From: an uncultured Paracoccaceae bacterium | GTDB taxonomy: Bacteria > Pseudomonadota > Alphaproteobacteria > Rhodobacterales > Rhodobacteraceae | NCBI GenBank assembly: GCA_943787985.1 | Contig: CALSOO010000004.1 | Span: 310,001 to 374,000, forward strand | Length of the DNA stretch: 64,000 nt | Reading direction: 5' to 3' | In this document: piece after piece, positions 27,031 through 36,985 of the stretch | Numbering within the stretch: position 1 is the stretch's first letter | Layout: each line of letters begins with the position of its first letter | Notes under the pieces: model-generated | What the model was told of the DNA's origin: nothing | The model's input: the letters and a program-made list of their open reading frames with translations, nothing else | Database searches by the model: none | Translations under genes and position numbers: made by a program

Positions 27031-28617
27031 ATGGACACGGACTATGATCTGCTGGTCATTGGCGGCGGCATCAACGGGTGCGGTATCGCGCGCGATGCGA
27101 GCGGGCGGGGGCTTTCGGTCTGTTTGGCAGAGATGAATGATATCGGCTCCGCCACATCTGCGTCCTCGACCAAGCTGTTCCACGGTGGCTTGCGATACCT
27201 TGAGTATTTTGAATTCCGGCTGGTGCGCGAAGCGCTGATCGAGAGGGAAATTCTACTCAAGGCAATGCCGCACATCTCGTGGCCTATGCGTTTTGTGCTG
27301 CCCTACCACGCGGATATGCGTTTTGACCTGTCGACCCCGACATCAAAGCTGCTGGGTTTTGTTATGCCATGGATGAAAGGGCGTCGCCCTGCATGGCTGA
27401 TCCGGTTGGGGTTGTTTTTGTACGACAATCTTGGGGGGCGGGATATTTTGCCCGGTACCACAAGCATCGATCTGAGCACCGCACCCGAAGGAAAGCCGCT
27501 CAACAACAAATTTTTGAAGGCCTATGAGTATTCGGACTGCTGGGTCGAGGACTCGAGACTGGTCGTTCTGAATGCGCGTGATGCGCAAGCACGCGGCGCC
27601 ACCATTCTGCCGCGTCATAAAGTGGTGAGTGCCGATTGCGCAGAAGGCGTTTGGACTGTCCAGGTGCACAACGCACAAACTGGGGAGCAAAGCACGCTTA
27701 CCGCCAAAATGGTCGTGAATGCCGCGGGTCCTTGGGTGGGTGATGTGTTGCGCGGAACGCTCAAAAGCAACCAGCAAGGCGCGGTGCGTTTGGTGCGCGG
27801 CAGTCACATCGTAACAAAACGCCTGTTCGATCATGATAAATGTTACTTCTTTCAAGGGATGGATGGCCGGATTTCGTTTGCCATTCCTTATGAGAATGAT
27901 TTCACCCTCATCGGGACGACGGATGCAGAGCATTCCGACGCAAGTGTAACGCCGGAATGCACACCCCAAGAGCAAAGTTACCTCATTGATTTTGTTAATC
28001 AATACCTGGCGAAGCCGGTTTCGGATGCAGACGTCGTCTGGACCTACTCTGGTGTGCGCCCACTCTTTGACGACGGCGCAAGCAGCGCGTCGGCAGCCAC
28101 GCGCGACTACGTCCTCAAAGTTGACGAAAGCCGCGGTGCACCAGCGCTCAATATCTTTGGCGGCAAAATCACGACCTATCGTTGCCTTGCGGAAAGCGCG
28201 TTGGAAGACATTTCAAAGTTTTTCCCACAGGCCACCGGGCCTTGGACCGCAGGGGTGGCCTTGCCGGGGGGGGATTTCCCTGTGGACGGGGTGCATGAGT
28301 TGAATGTGCAACTGGCAAAAGAGTTCCCTTTTCTTGACCGTGCTTGGGCAAAACGACTGATCCGCGCATATGGCACAGAGGCAAAAGCCATCTTGGCCGG
28401 TGCCACGACCAAGGAAGATCTTGGGCAACGTTTCGGGGCGAACCTGACAGAACGCGAAGTGCTGTGGCTTATGAAAAACGAATACGCGCAAGCGGCGGAT
28501 GATATTGTGTGGCGACGCTCGAAATTGGGCCTGTTGATGAGCAAAGAAGACATCAGCGCTTTGGACAACTGGATGCAAAACCATCAGATCACGGCAGTCT
28601 CTGCCGTCGCAGAATAG
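27031..28617 (+). CDS. glpD: GlpD, aerobic glycerol-3-phosphate dehydrogenase
   Basis: 528 residues from ATG 27031 (MDTDYDLLVIGGGINGCGIA), preceded by a GGGGGGA run. The FAD motif is at the N-terminus. SSTKLFHGGLRYLEYFEFRLVREALIER, NAAGPWVGDVL, GTTDAEHSD and YSGVRPLFDDG are GlpD signatures, and the C-terminal helical domain is present (LGQRFGANLTEREV). It oxidises glycerol-3-phosphate to dihydroxyacetone phosphate and passes electrons to quinone at the membrane. It is the first gene of the glycerol operon. Confidence 0.95.
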   Translation: MDTDYDLLVIGGGINGCGIARDASGRGLSVCLAEMNDIGSATSASSTKLFHGGLRYLEYFEFRLVREALIEREILLKAMPHISWPMRFVLPYHADMRFDLSTPTSKLLGFVMPWMKGRRPAWLIRLGLFLYDNLGGRDILPGTTSIDLSTAPEGKPLNNKFLKAYEYSDCWVEDSRLVVLNARDAQARGATILPRHKVVSADCAEGVWTVQVHNAQTGEQSTLTAKMVVNAAGPWVGDVLRGTLKSNQQGAVRLVRGSHIVTKRLFDHDKCYFFQGMDGRISFAIPYENDFTLIGTTDAEHSDASVTPECTPQEQSYLIDFVNQYLAKPVSDADVVWTYSGVRPLFDDGASSASAATRDYVLKVDESRGAPALNIFGGKITTYRCLAESALEDISKFFPQATGPWTAGVALPGGDFPVDGVHELNVQLAKEFPFLDRAWAKRLIRAYGTEAKAILAGATTKEDLGQRFGANLTEREVLWLMKNEYAQAADDIVWRRSKLGLLMSKEDISALDNWMQNHQITAVSAVAE

Positions 28618-28625
28618 GGGGGCAG

Positions 28626-29714
28626 ACGACACTCGAACTCAAACAGGTCGAAAAAACCGTCAGTGGCAAAGTCCATATTCACGCTACGGATTTGATACTT
28701 GAGCGCGGAACAATGAATGTTTTGCTGGGCCCGACGCAATCGGGAAAAACATCCCTGATGCGCCTTATGGCGGGCCTTGACGTTCCGACCAAGGGGCGGG
28801 TTTTCTGGGAAGGGAACGATGTCACGGGCCATCGTGTCCAAGATCGCAAAGTCGCGATGGTGTATCAGCAATTCATCAATTACCCCTCAATGAGCGTTTA
28901 CGACAACATCGCGTCGCCTTTACGGCTGATGAAGAAAACGACAGCCGAAATTGACAAGGCGGTCAGGCAAGCCGCTGATCTTATGCAGCTTTCCCCTTTT
29001 TTGGAGCGCAAGCCGCTTGAGTTGTCGGGTGGACAACAGCAGCGGTGTGCACTGGCACGGGCGTTGGTCAAAAATGCAGGCCTTGTGCTGTTGGACGAAC
29101 CGCTTGCCAACCTGGATTATAAATTGCGCGAAGAGATGCGCGTCGAGATACCCAAGATTTTCGAAGAATCCGGGGCAGTTTTTGTCTATGCCACAACGGA
29201 GCCCGAAGAAGCCCTATTGCTGGGCGGGAACACGGCAACATTATGGGAGGGGCGGATCACACAGTTTGACCGGACCCCGACCGTGTATCGCCAACCCAAA
29301 GATGCAACGACGGCCCGTGTGTTCAGCGACCCGCCTATGAATTTTCTTGGACTACGTAAAGTGGGATCGGAATTGATATTCGGGTCTGGCGAAATCGCTC
29401 AAGCGAGCGGAAATTTGGCGTCTTTGGCTGATGGCACTTATCTGGCGGGCTTTCGGCCAAATCACGTCGAGATTACAAAACACAGCGACACCGATCTGAT
29501 GTTTGACACCAATCTTGTCGTGACCGAGTTGACGGGGTCAGAAACCTTTGTGCACCTGGATTATTCCGGTGATAAGTGGGTCGGCCTTATCCACGGTGTG
29601 CATTCGATAGAATTGGGCACCAGTTTGCCGACCTATGTGAACCCTGCCCACATCTACATTTTCAATGAAACCGGCGCGTTGGTGGCTCCTGCCGCTTACA
29701 CAGTCGCGGCATAG
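28626..29714 (+). CDS. glpS: GlpS, glycerol ABC transporter ATPase (start reads ACG)
   Basis: About 362 residues. Walker A is GPTQSGKTS, the signature LSGGQQQRCALARALV and Walker B LVLLDEPLANLDYKLREEM, with TOBE-like C-terminal sequence. The homologous N-terminus (TLELKQVEKTVSG) begins at 28626-28628, where the codon is ACG behind a good AGGGGGGC ribosome-binding site. The only in-frame standard start upstream is a GTG at 28509, inside glpD. An ACG start or a single-base error is therefore suspected. It is followed 12 bases later by glpT. Confidence 0.85.
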   Translation, partial: TTLELKQVEKTVSGKVHIHATDLILERGTMNVLLGPTQSGKTSLMRLMAGLDVPTKGRVFWEGNDVTGHRVQDRKVAMVYQQFINYPSMSVYDNIASPLRLMKKTTAEIDKAVRQAADLMQLSPFLERKPLELSGGQQQRCALARALVKNAGLVLLDEPLANLDYKLREEMRVEIPKIFEESGAVFVYATTEPEEALLLGGNTATLWEGRITQFDRTPTVYRQPKDATTARVFSDPPMNFLGLRKVGSELIFGSGEIAQASGNLASLADGTYLAGFRPNHVEITKHSDTDLMFDTNLVVTELTGSETFVHLDYSGDKWVGLIHGVHSIELGTSLPTYVNPAHIYIFNETGALVAPAAYTVAA

Positions 29715-29726
29715 GGGAGAGGCATC

Positions 29727-30804
29727 ATGGCGAAAATCACGCTCGACAATCTGGCGCATTCGTATCTCGCCAAACCCAAAAGCGAAGATGATTTCGCGCT
29801 CAAAGAACTCAATCACGACTGGGCCGACGGGGAGGCCTATGCGCTGTTGGGGTCTTCGGGGTGTGGCAAGTCCACGTTGCTCAACATTATTTCGGGGCTT
29901 TTGCACCCAAGCCAGGGGCGGATTTTGTTTGATGATGTGGATGTGACCCATGCCACGACTGCGGACCGCAACATTGCCCAAGTGTTCCAGTTTCCCGTCG
30001 TGTACGACACGATGACCGTGCGCGAAAACCTTGGGTTTCCTTTGAAAAAACCGTGGTGCCAGCCCTGAATACATCGCCAAGCGTGTACAGGAAATTGGCG
30101 CGATGATCGGCATGGAAGCGGAACTGAACAAACGCGCCCGTGGTCTGACGGCAGATGCCAAACAAAAGATCAGCCTTGGACGCGGCATGGTGCGCGAAGA
30201 CGTCAATGCATTGTTGTTTGACGAACCGCTGACCGTTATCGACCCCCACATGAAGTGGGAATTGCGCACCCAGTTAAAATCCCTGCACCACGAGTTTGGT
30301 CACACGATGATCTACGTGACACATGACCAAACCGAAGCGCTGACGTTCGCGGACAAGGTGGTCGTGATGTATGACGGGCGCGTGGTGCAGATTGGCACGC
30401 CCCAAGAGCTGTTCGAGCGTCCTGAACACACGTTTGTTGGCTATTTTATCGGTTCACCGGGGATGAATGTCATTCCTGCGCGGGTGGATGGCATGACGGC
30501 GTTAGTGCATGGCACATCTGTTCAGTTGAGCAAGCGTTTTGGCGCTTTGAGCGGCAAGGTCGAGTTGGGCGTGCGTCCTGAATTCGTGTCGTTGACAGAA
30601 GGCGAAGGCCTGCCTGTGACGGTGCGCCGCGTCGAGGATGTGGGGCGCCACAAGATTGTTCGAGCTGATCTTTTCGGAAGCGATATCAATATCTTGATGC
30701 CCGAAGGGCAGCCGATTTCCGCGGATATGACACGTATTGTTTTCGATCATGACAAGGTCAATGTCTACGTCAACGACTGGCGTGCTGAAGGGGAGGCCGC
30801 TTGA
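29727..30804 (+). pseudogene. glpT: GlpT, second glycerol ABC ATPase, single frameshift
   Basis: Two frames together give a complete GlpT-type ATPase. Bases 29727-30068 encode Walker A (GSSGCGKST) and the Q-loop (VFQFPVVYDTMTVRENLGFPL). Then a run of six A (30045-30050) shifts the frame. With five A the sequence continues KNRGASPEYIAKRVQEIG into the second part, which has the signature-like region LTADAKQKISLGRGMV, Walker B LLFDEPLTVIDPHMKWELR and YVTHDQTEALTFADKVVV. Either a sequencing error or an inactivating +1 insertion. The name refers to the GlpSTPQV transporter, not the glycerol-3-phosphate antiporter. Confidence 0.82.
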
Positions 30805-31673
30805 TGGAAAAGACGCTCAATCAAAAAGCATGGTTTCTGGTTCTTCCGGTTCTTTTGCTGGTCGCGTTTTCTGCTGTGATCCCTCTGATGACGGTGGTGA
30901 ATTATTCCGTTCAGGACACGTTCGGAAACAATAAATTCTATTGGGTGGGCCTCGAATGGTTCGCCGAAATGCTGCAATCAGAGCGGATGTGGGATGCGTT
31001 GGGGCGGCAATTGATGTTTTCCGCGATCATTCTGACGATCCAGATTCCTCTTGGGGTTTTTGTGGCCTTGAACATGCCCAAAAGCGGGTTCTGGTCCAGC
31101 TTGTGCCTTGTGTTGATGTCATTGCCATTGTTGATCCCTTGGAATGTTGTGGGCACCATTTGGCAAATCTTTGGGCGCGTCGATATCGGCTTGTTGGGGT
31201 ACACGCTGGATGCGCTTGGGATTTCTTACAATTACACGCAAAATACTTTTGCGGCGTGGGTCACGATCATTGTGATGGATGTGTGGCACTGGACGTCGTT
31301 GGTGGCTTTGTTGGCTTTTGCAGGCCTGAAATCCATTCCCGATGCCTATTACCAAGCGGCCAAAATCGATCAGGCGTCGCGGTGGGCCATCTTTCGCTAC
31401 ATTGAATTGCCCAAGATGATGGGCGTTTTGATGATCGCGATCTTGCTGCGTTTTATGGACAGTTTCATGATCTACACAGAGCCTTTTGTGGTGACTGGCG
31501 GAGGGCCTGGCAACGCGACAACCCTGCTGTCCATTGACCTTGTGAAAATGGCTCTGGGTCAGTTCGACCTTGGCCCTGCGGCGGCCTTTTCGATCATGTA
31601 CTACCTCGTGATCCTTGTCATTTCTTGGGTGTTTTACACCGTGATGACGAACCTTGATAAGAAGGAGGGCTAA
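30801..31673 (+). CDS. glpP: GlpP, glycerol ABC transporter permease
   Basis: 290 residues with six predicted helices: MEKTLNQKAWFLVLPVLLLVAFSAVIPLMTVVNYS at the N-terminus. The cytoplasmic EAA-type loop is DAYYQAAKIDQASRWAIFRYIELPKM. The start overlaps the glpT stop by four bases. It forms the inner-membrane channel with GlpQ. The second permease pair at 36.1-37.8 kb is clearly paralogous (LPVLLL / LPAVLLLGVFGVVPLIAVLNYSF). Confidence 0.88.
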   Translation: MMEKTLNQKAWFLVLPVLLLVAFSAVIPLMTVVNYSVQDTFGNNKFYWVGLEWFAEMLQSERMWDALGRQLMFSAIILTIQIPLGVFVALNMPKSGFWSSLCLVLMSLPLLIPWNVVGTIWQIFGRVDIGLLGYTLDALGISYNYTQNTFAAWVTIIVMDVWHWTSLVALLAFAGLKSIPDAYYQAAKIDQASRWAIFRYIELPKMMGVLMIAILLRFMDSFMIYTEPFVVTGGGPGNATTLLSIDLVKMALGQFDLGPAAAFSIMYYLVILVISWVFYTVMTNLDKKEG

Positions 31674-31676
31674 AAG

Positions 31677-32534
31677 ATGGGTGATGCAACCACACAAGCC
31701 GTCCCGATACCACAGACCCCGAAAAAGCGGTTTAAAATCAACGGATCTGCTATAGTAATGACCCTGTATTTGTTGTTCTTGTTGGTGCCGATCTATTGGC
31801 TGCTCAACATGAGTTTGAAGACGAATACAGAAATTCTGAATGAATTCAGTCTGTGGCCGCGTGATCTGACCCTTGCCAATTATGCGACGATCCTGACGGA
31901 CAGATCGTGGTACATCGGCTACGTCAATTCCATGATCTATGTGACGATGAACACGGTGATCAGTTTGGCTGTCGCGCTGCCTGCCGCTTACGCGTTCAGC
32001 CGTTACCGCTTTATGGGCGACAACCATTTGTTCTTTTGGTTGCTCACAAATCGCATGGCACCACCCGCCGTTTTTGCGCTGCCGTTCTTCCAGCTTTATT
32101 CCTCCGTTGGGCTGTTTGACACGCACATCGCGGTCGCCTTGGCGCATTGTCTGTTCAACGTGCCACTGGCGGTCTGGATCCTCGAGGGCTTTATGCGCGG
32201 GGTTCCAAAAGAGATCGACGAAACCGCCTATATAGACGGCTACAGTTTTCCGCGCTTTTTTGTGAAGATTTTCACGCCGCTGATTGCCTCGGGCATCGGG
32301 GTGGCCGCGTTCTTTTGTTTCATGTTCTCATGGGTCGAACTTCTGCTCAGCCGGACGTTGACGACAGTCGATGCCAAGCCGATTTCAGCCATCATGACCC
32401 GCACCCAAGGGGCTGCGGGCATTGATTGGGGCGTCTTGGCCGCGGCCGGTGTGCTGACGATCGTTCCGGGGGCCTTGGTCATCTACTTTGTCCGCAACTA
32501 CATCGCCAAGGGTTTTGCCTTGGGCCGCGTGTAA
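31677..32534 (+). CDS. glpQ: GlpQ, glycerol ABC transporter permease
   Basis: 285 residues, six helices. The opening INGSAIVMTLYLLFLLVPIYWLL is followed by FNVPLAVWILEGFMRGVPKEIDETAYIDG and YSFPRFFVKIFTPL, the EAA loop of MalG-type permeases. It lies three bases after glpP. The name refers to the GlpSTPQV importer of rhizobia, not the phosphodiesterase GlpQ. Confidence 0.88.
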   Translation: MGDATTQAVPIPQTPKKRFKINGSAIVMTLYLLFLLVPIYWLLNMSLKTNTEILNEFSLWPRDLTLANYATILTDRSWYIGYVNSMIYVTMNTVISLAVALPAAYAFSRYRFMGDNHLFFWLLTNRMAPPAVFALPFFQLYSSVGLFDTHIAVALAHCLFNVPLAVWILEGFMRGVPKEIDETAYIDGYSFPRFFVKIFTPLIASGIGVAAFFCFMFSWVELLLSRTLTTVDAKPISAIMTRTQGAAGIDWGVLAAAGVLTIVPGALVIYFVRNYIAKGFALGRV

Positions 32535-32561
32535 ACGCGAATTTTAGGAAGGGAAGTATCA

Positions 32562-32835
32562 ATGGACTGGATGGCTTGGACGTGGCCCACCGCTATTTTC
32601 TTTATCATTATCGCCTGCATTCTGACAGGCCTTCACCGTTCTGGCGATCAAGTTTCCCGAGACGCCGCGCATGGGGATCTTGGAATTGAGACGACACGTG
32701 GTGATCGTCTCTTCATCACACTTCTGGGCTCGGCCTTTATCAATCTGGCCTGGCTCGGAGTGGTTGGTGCGAACCAACCTTTCGCACTGATTGTCTGCCT
32801 GATTTACGCCGCTAGCGGTTTTCCGCTGGGTGTGA
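32562..32835 (+). pseudogene. DUF2160 small membrane protein of the glycerol operon, frameshifted
   Basis: The start MDWMAWTWPTAIFFIIIA and the later GIETTRGDRLFITLLGSAFI, NLAWLGVVGANQ are in the same frame. The middle (FTVLAIKFPETPRMGIL) is in the next frame (about 32635-32676), and the end (RWV, stop at 32833-32835) is shifted again. Three single-base indels by my reading. DUF2160 proteins of about 90 residues with two to three helices regularly stand between GlpQ and GlpV. The indels continue into glpV. Confidence 0.7.
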
Positions 32836-32911
32836 GGGGAGGGGGGCCGAAAAGGCAACGTGCTTTCGGGACCGCAACATCGAAACCAGATTTCCATTTA
32901 GGGAGGAAACT

Positions 32912-34629
32912 ATGAACTTATTCGTTGAAATCAAGTACCGCTGTGGTGCTTGCGCTTGGACTGTCGGCGGGCCGGCATTTGCCGACATGGACGCCGCGAA
33001 GTCGTTTCTTGATCCGAAATTGGTGACGTATCGACTCTGTCCCGCGCTGATCAGGAAGCTGAGATGCAGTTCTTTGTCGATGCCGCACGCCTATCAAGGG
33101 CATGGAAATCAAAGTGTTGTCCGAAACCATTGCGACCCACGAATATGAAGCACATGTGCTGGCACCTGCGTTTGAAGCCATCACCGGCATCAAGGTCACC
33201 CACGATCTGATCGGCGAAGGCGACGTTGTTGAAAAGCTGCAAACACAGATGCAGTCGGGCGAAAACATCTATGACGCTATACGTCAACGACTCTGACCTG
33301 ATCGGTACGCACTGGCGCTACAAGCAAGTGCGCAACTCTGACCGACTGGATGGCGGGCGAAGGTGCAGCAGTGACCTTGCCGACGCTCGATCGTTGACGA
33401 TTTCATCGGCACGTCATTCACGACCGGTCCGGATGGCAAGCTGTACCAGCTTCCCGACCAGCAGTTCGCGAACTTGTACTGGTTCCGCTACGACTGGTTC
33501 AACGACGCACAGAACAAAGCCGATTTCAAGAGCAAATATGGCTATGATCTGGGTGTTCCGGTCAACTGGTCCGCCTATGAAGACATCGCCGAGTTCTTTC
33601 ACCGGCCGCGATCTGTCGCGCATGGGCGTTGAAGGCGAAGTCTTTGGCAACATGGACTATGGCAAGAAAGACCCGTCTTTGGGCTGGCGCTATACTGACG
33701 CTTGGATGTCCATGGCCGGTATGGGCGACGTGGGTGAGCCAAACGGTCTGCCGGTTGATGAATGGGGTATTCGTGTCAACGAGAACTCACAGCCTACTGG
33801 TTCTTGTGTGGCTCGTGGCGGCGCAACGAACTCCCTGCTGCGGTTTATGCTGTCACCAAGGCAATTGAGTGGCTTGAGAAATACTCTCCGCCTGCTGCTG
33901 CTGGTATGACCTTCGGCTGAAGCTGGTCCAATCCCTGCGCAAGGCAATGTTGCCCAGCAGATGTTCTGGTACACAGCCTTTACGCGGCCACAGTGAGCCT
34001 GATCTGCCGGTGATGAACGAAGACGGCACGCCGAAATGGCGCATGGCCCCTTCGCCGCACGGCGTCTATTGGAAAGAAGGCCAGAAGATCGGTTATCAGG
34101 ATGCGGTTCCTGGACGTTGATGGAATCCACACCTGTGGATCGTGCACAAGCGGCTTGGCTTTATGCCCAGTTTGTTGTGTCCAAAACGTTGACCTAAAGA
34201 AGTCTGATGTGGTTTGACCTTCATCCGCGAGTCCACCATCGACTCGAGCACTTCACAGAGCGGGCGCCGCGTCTTGGTGGTCTGGTGGAATTCTACCGTT
34301 CGCCCGCGCGCGTTCAGTGGTCGCCAACAGGGACCAACGTCCCGGACTATCCAAAGCTGGCTCAGCTGTGGTGGCAGAACATCGGCGACGCAATGTCTGG
34401 TGCCAAAACACCACAAGAAGCACTTGATGCGCTCTGTGCAGATCAGGAAAAAGTGCTGGCCCGTCTTGAGCGTGCAGGTGTTCAGGGTGATCTGGGTCCG
34501 AAGCTCAACGACGAGATGAGCGCCGAGCACTGGTTCGCCCAGCCGGGTGCGCCTTATGCCAAGCTCGCAAACGAAGACGAAGGACCTCAGACCATCGCCT
34601 ATGATGAGCTGATCAAGTCCTGGAACTGA
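32912..34629 (+). pseudogene. glpV: GlpV, glycerol-binding protein, shredded by single-base indels
   Basis: A near-complete extracellular binding protein can be read only by switching frame about sixteen times. The order is a signal peptide (SSTAVVLALGLSAGPAFA), MEIKVLSETIATHEYE, GEGDVVEKLQTQMQSGENIYDA, YVNDSDLIGTHWRYKQVRN, LYQLPDQQFANLYWFRYDWF, FGNMDYGKKDPSLGWRYTDA, PKWRMAPSPHGVYWKEGQK, and from 34229 one intact frame to TGA 34629. Inside each piece coding sequence looks undamaged. I placed roughly six insertions and ten deletions, near 32925, 32971, 33014, 33090, 33278, 33337, 33392, 33602, 33833, 33918, 33985, 33996, 34107, 34188, 34210 and 34228. Sequence error is more likely than decay. 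Confidence 0.85.
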
Positions 34630-34644
34630 TCCAAGACACCCTCT

Positions 34645-34674
34645 TGGTGCGCAGGGTAAGTGTCTTGCGCACCA
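34645..34674 (+). terminator. Hairpin after the glycerol operon
   Basis: A perfect 9-bp stem (34645-34653 TGGTGCGCA with 34666-34674) with a 12-base loop and a short TTT following. It lies 16 bases after the glpV stop. The 248-base stretch up to 34877 contains nothing else I can support; a 34-codon open frame at 34771-34875 has no recognisable features. Confidence 0.5.
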
Positions 34675-34877
34675 TTTCCTGAATTCTTCCTGAAGCCTCT
34701 ACGGCGAGGCACACCTTAGGGCGGTAGAAATGCCGCCCTTCTTTCGAAATTCTGCCAGCAACCCAAATATGACCATGAAAACCCTCCGCATGATTGAGCC
34801 ATACAGCCGCTTCGCAGCCACAGAGCGACGACGGATCCTGTCGCGTGGCTTAACACCCCTTTTGGGACATTGAACGG

Positions 34878-36035
34878 ATGCATCCAATTTCTCCTTTTTC
34901 AGTGAATTGCCCGACCCAAATCAGGTTTGGCGCAGGCAGCAGCGGCGCGCTCGGTGGGGTACTGTCTGACGTCCAAACCCCTATCGTGCTTGTCCAAGGC
35001 GCGGGCGGGGTGCAATCTGCGGGCATTCTGAGTGCTTTGCAAAAAGACGGACATGATGTGCGCATTGTGCGTCAAACCTATGAGCCCTCCATCAAGAGTA
35101 TTCACTCCGCTTTGGACACGGTGTCGGGCCTGAATATCGGCGCAGTGATCGCGTGCGGTGGTGGCTCGGTGTTGGATGCAGGCAAGACGCTTGCGGTTCT
35201 TTTGGAACATGACGTGCGCCTGCCAGTTGATTTTACGCAAATCGCTCCCGACGTCCTTGGAACGCGCGTGAGTGTCCAAAGCATCGCAGTGCCGACCACG
35301 GCGGGTACGGGCGCAGAGGTCACCGCAAACGCCGTTCTCGCGGTGCCCTCGAAAGGAGCGAAACTCAGCATCAGAGGGCAGGCATTGTTTCCTGATGTTG
35401 CCCTCGTTGATCCCGAGCTGATGCAGGGTGCGCCATCGGGTGTCACGCTTCACTCCGGTTTGGACGCGGTCACGCAGGTCATTGAAAGCTATACATCTTC
35501 AGCGGCCACACCCTTTTCGGATGCGCTGACGTTGCCTGCAATTGGGGCCGGACTGCGCGCTTTGCGCCAGATTATGGATCATGGCGATGCAAGCGCTTGG
35601 CCACATATGGCGTGGACCAGCCTTGCCAGCGGACTGGCATTGGCGAACTCGGGATTGGGGGCTGCGCACGGTCTGGCGTCCGTCATCGGAGGGCAGTTTG
35701 ATGCGCCGCACGGTGCGTTGTGTGGCCGGTTCCTTGTCCCTGTCCTTAGAGAAAACCTGCTGATTGCGCCTGTAGGCGAGGCGGTTCATGCCCGGTTGAG
35801 CTTGTGTTGCACACGCATTGCGGAAGCGTTTCCCCCAACGTCCGGAACGGATCCGCTTTCGGGGTTGGAAACATGGTTGAGCACAAAAGAACTGCCGCGC
35901 CTGAGGGCGTGGGGGATAGAAGAGAGCGACCTTGACCGTCTTGCGACCCTTTCCGCCGAGGCATCGTCGAGTAAAAAGAATGCCGTGCCACTTGCGCCGC
36001 GATCCTTTGCAAACATTCTCTTCCAGAGCCTGTGA
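34878..36035 (+). CDS. Iron-containing alcohol dehydrogenase
   Basis: 385 residues of the group III Fe-ADH/maleylacetate-reductase fold. NAD-binding GAVIACGGGSVLDAGKTLAV and PTTAGTGAEVTANAV are present. Metal ligands are expected in DPELMQGAPSGVTLHSGLDAVTQVIES and LGAAHGLASVIGGQFDAPHG. The substrate is not predictable (an alcohol, polyol or maleylacetate). It lies 77 bases before a permease pair resembling the glycerol transporter, which hints at a glycerol-like polyol. Confidence 0.85.
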   Translation: MHPISPFSVNCPTQIRFGAGSSGALGGVLSDVQTPIVLVQGAGGVQSAGILSALQKDGHDVRIVRQTYEPSIKSIHSALDTVSGLNIGAVIACGGGSVLDAGKTLAVLLEHDVRLPVDFTQIAPDVLGTRVSVQSIAVPTTAGTGAEVTANAVLAVPSKGAKLSIRGQALFPDVALVDPELMQGAPSGVTLHSGLDAVTQVIESYTSSAATPFSDALTLPAIGAGLRALRQIMDHGDASAWPHMAWTSLASGLALANSGLGAAHGLASVIGGQFDAPHGALCGRFLVPVLRENLLIAPVGEAVHARLSLCCTRIAEAFPPTSGTDPLSGLETWLSTKELPRLRAWGIEESDLDRLATLSAEASSSKKNAVPLAPRSFANILFQSL

Positions 36036-36112
36036 CGGAGCGCACGCACAATGCCAAAACGCCAAAGGCATAAAGGGACGATGGCCGGACACATAGGTTG
36101 GGGCGGGTGAAC

Positions 36113-36985
36113 ATGCACGGCCAACACAACAAAGCATGGCTTATGGTGCTGCCTGCCGTGTTGCTTTTAGGGGTGTTCGGGGTGGTGCCGTTGATTGCGG
36201 TGCTCAACTATTCGTTCTTTGACATCTTCACGCTCCAAGACCGGTTCTGGGTTGGTGGTGAGTGGTATCAGGCGTTGATCCGTTCGCCTGACTTTTACGC
36301 CGCTTTGGCGCGCAGCCTGTTGTTCACACTCCTTGTGGTGTTGATCCAGTTTCCGTTGGGTATCGGGATCGCATTGTTGTTGCCCAAGGGGACACGCACC
36401 AGCAGTTTCTTTTTGATGGTTTTGGCGGTCCCGCTTGTGGTGCCATGGAATATGATCCCGATCATCTGGCTTAATCTGATCAGTGAGGACTTCGGGTTTG
36501 TCGGGCAATTTTTGGTGTGGCTCGACTGGCCGTTTGATTACAAATTCAACCCGTTCCACACATGGGCGCTGATCCTGATTATCGACACGTGGCATTGGGT
36601 GGGGTTGGTGGCCATTCTGGCCTATTCGGGGGTGTCTAGCATCCCGGGCTCGTATTTTCATGCCGCCGCAATCGACGGTGCGTCGCGCTGGACGGTTTTC
36701 AGGTTTATCCAGCTGCCCAAGCTGCATGCGGTGATGATGATGGCCCTGTTGCTGCGGGTGATGGACAGCCTGATGATTTACACCGAAGCCTTTGCCATCA
36801 ACGCAGGTGGGCCAGAGGGGGCCACGTCCTTTCTTTCGCTTGAGTTGGGGGAGCAGATCAGGGGATTTGACTACGGGCCCGCGGCGGCGCGTTCTGTTGT
36901 GTATGTTTTGATTGTGCTTTTGGTGGCTTGGGCGTTCCAGACCTCTCTCAGGCGGCACAACAGCGCAGATGAGGACCGCGTATGA
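36113..36985 (+). CDS. ABC sugar/polyol permease, GlpP-like paralogue
   Basis: 290 residues from ATG 36113 (MHGQHNKAWLMVLPAVLLLG), six helices. The EAA loop is GSYFHAAAIDGASRWTVFRFIQLPKL. It is clearly similar to GlpP in the preceding operon. The frame upstream to 36098 uses TTG and is unlikely. No binding protein or ATPase lies beside it, so it must borrow components or be part of a broken system. Confidence 0.85.
   Translation: MHGQHNKAWLMVLPAVLLLGVFGVVPLIAVLNYSFFDIFTLQDRFWVGGEWYQALIRSPDFYAALARSLLFTLLVVLIQFPLGIGIALLLPKGTRTSSFFLMVLAVPLVVPWNMIPIIWLNLISEDFGFVGQFLVWLDWPFDYKFNPFHTWALILIIDTWHWVGLVAILAYSGVSSIPGSYFHAAAIDGASRWTVFRFIQLPKLHAVMMMALLLRVMDSLMIYTEAFAINAGGPEGATSFLSLELGEQIRGFDYGPAAARSVVYVLIVLLVAWAFQTSLRRHNSADEDRV

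Noticed and set aside
31119..32147. Minus-strand open frame of 342 codons opposite glpP/glpQ
   Set aside because: Shadow of high-GC third positions; composition is His/Arg/Gln-rich and no motif is visible.
34771..34875. 34-codon open frame before the iron alcohol dehydrogenase
   Set aside because: No ribosome-binding site or family pattern; more likely leader sequence.
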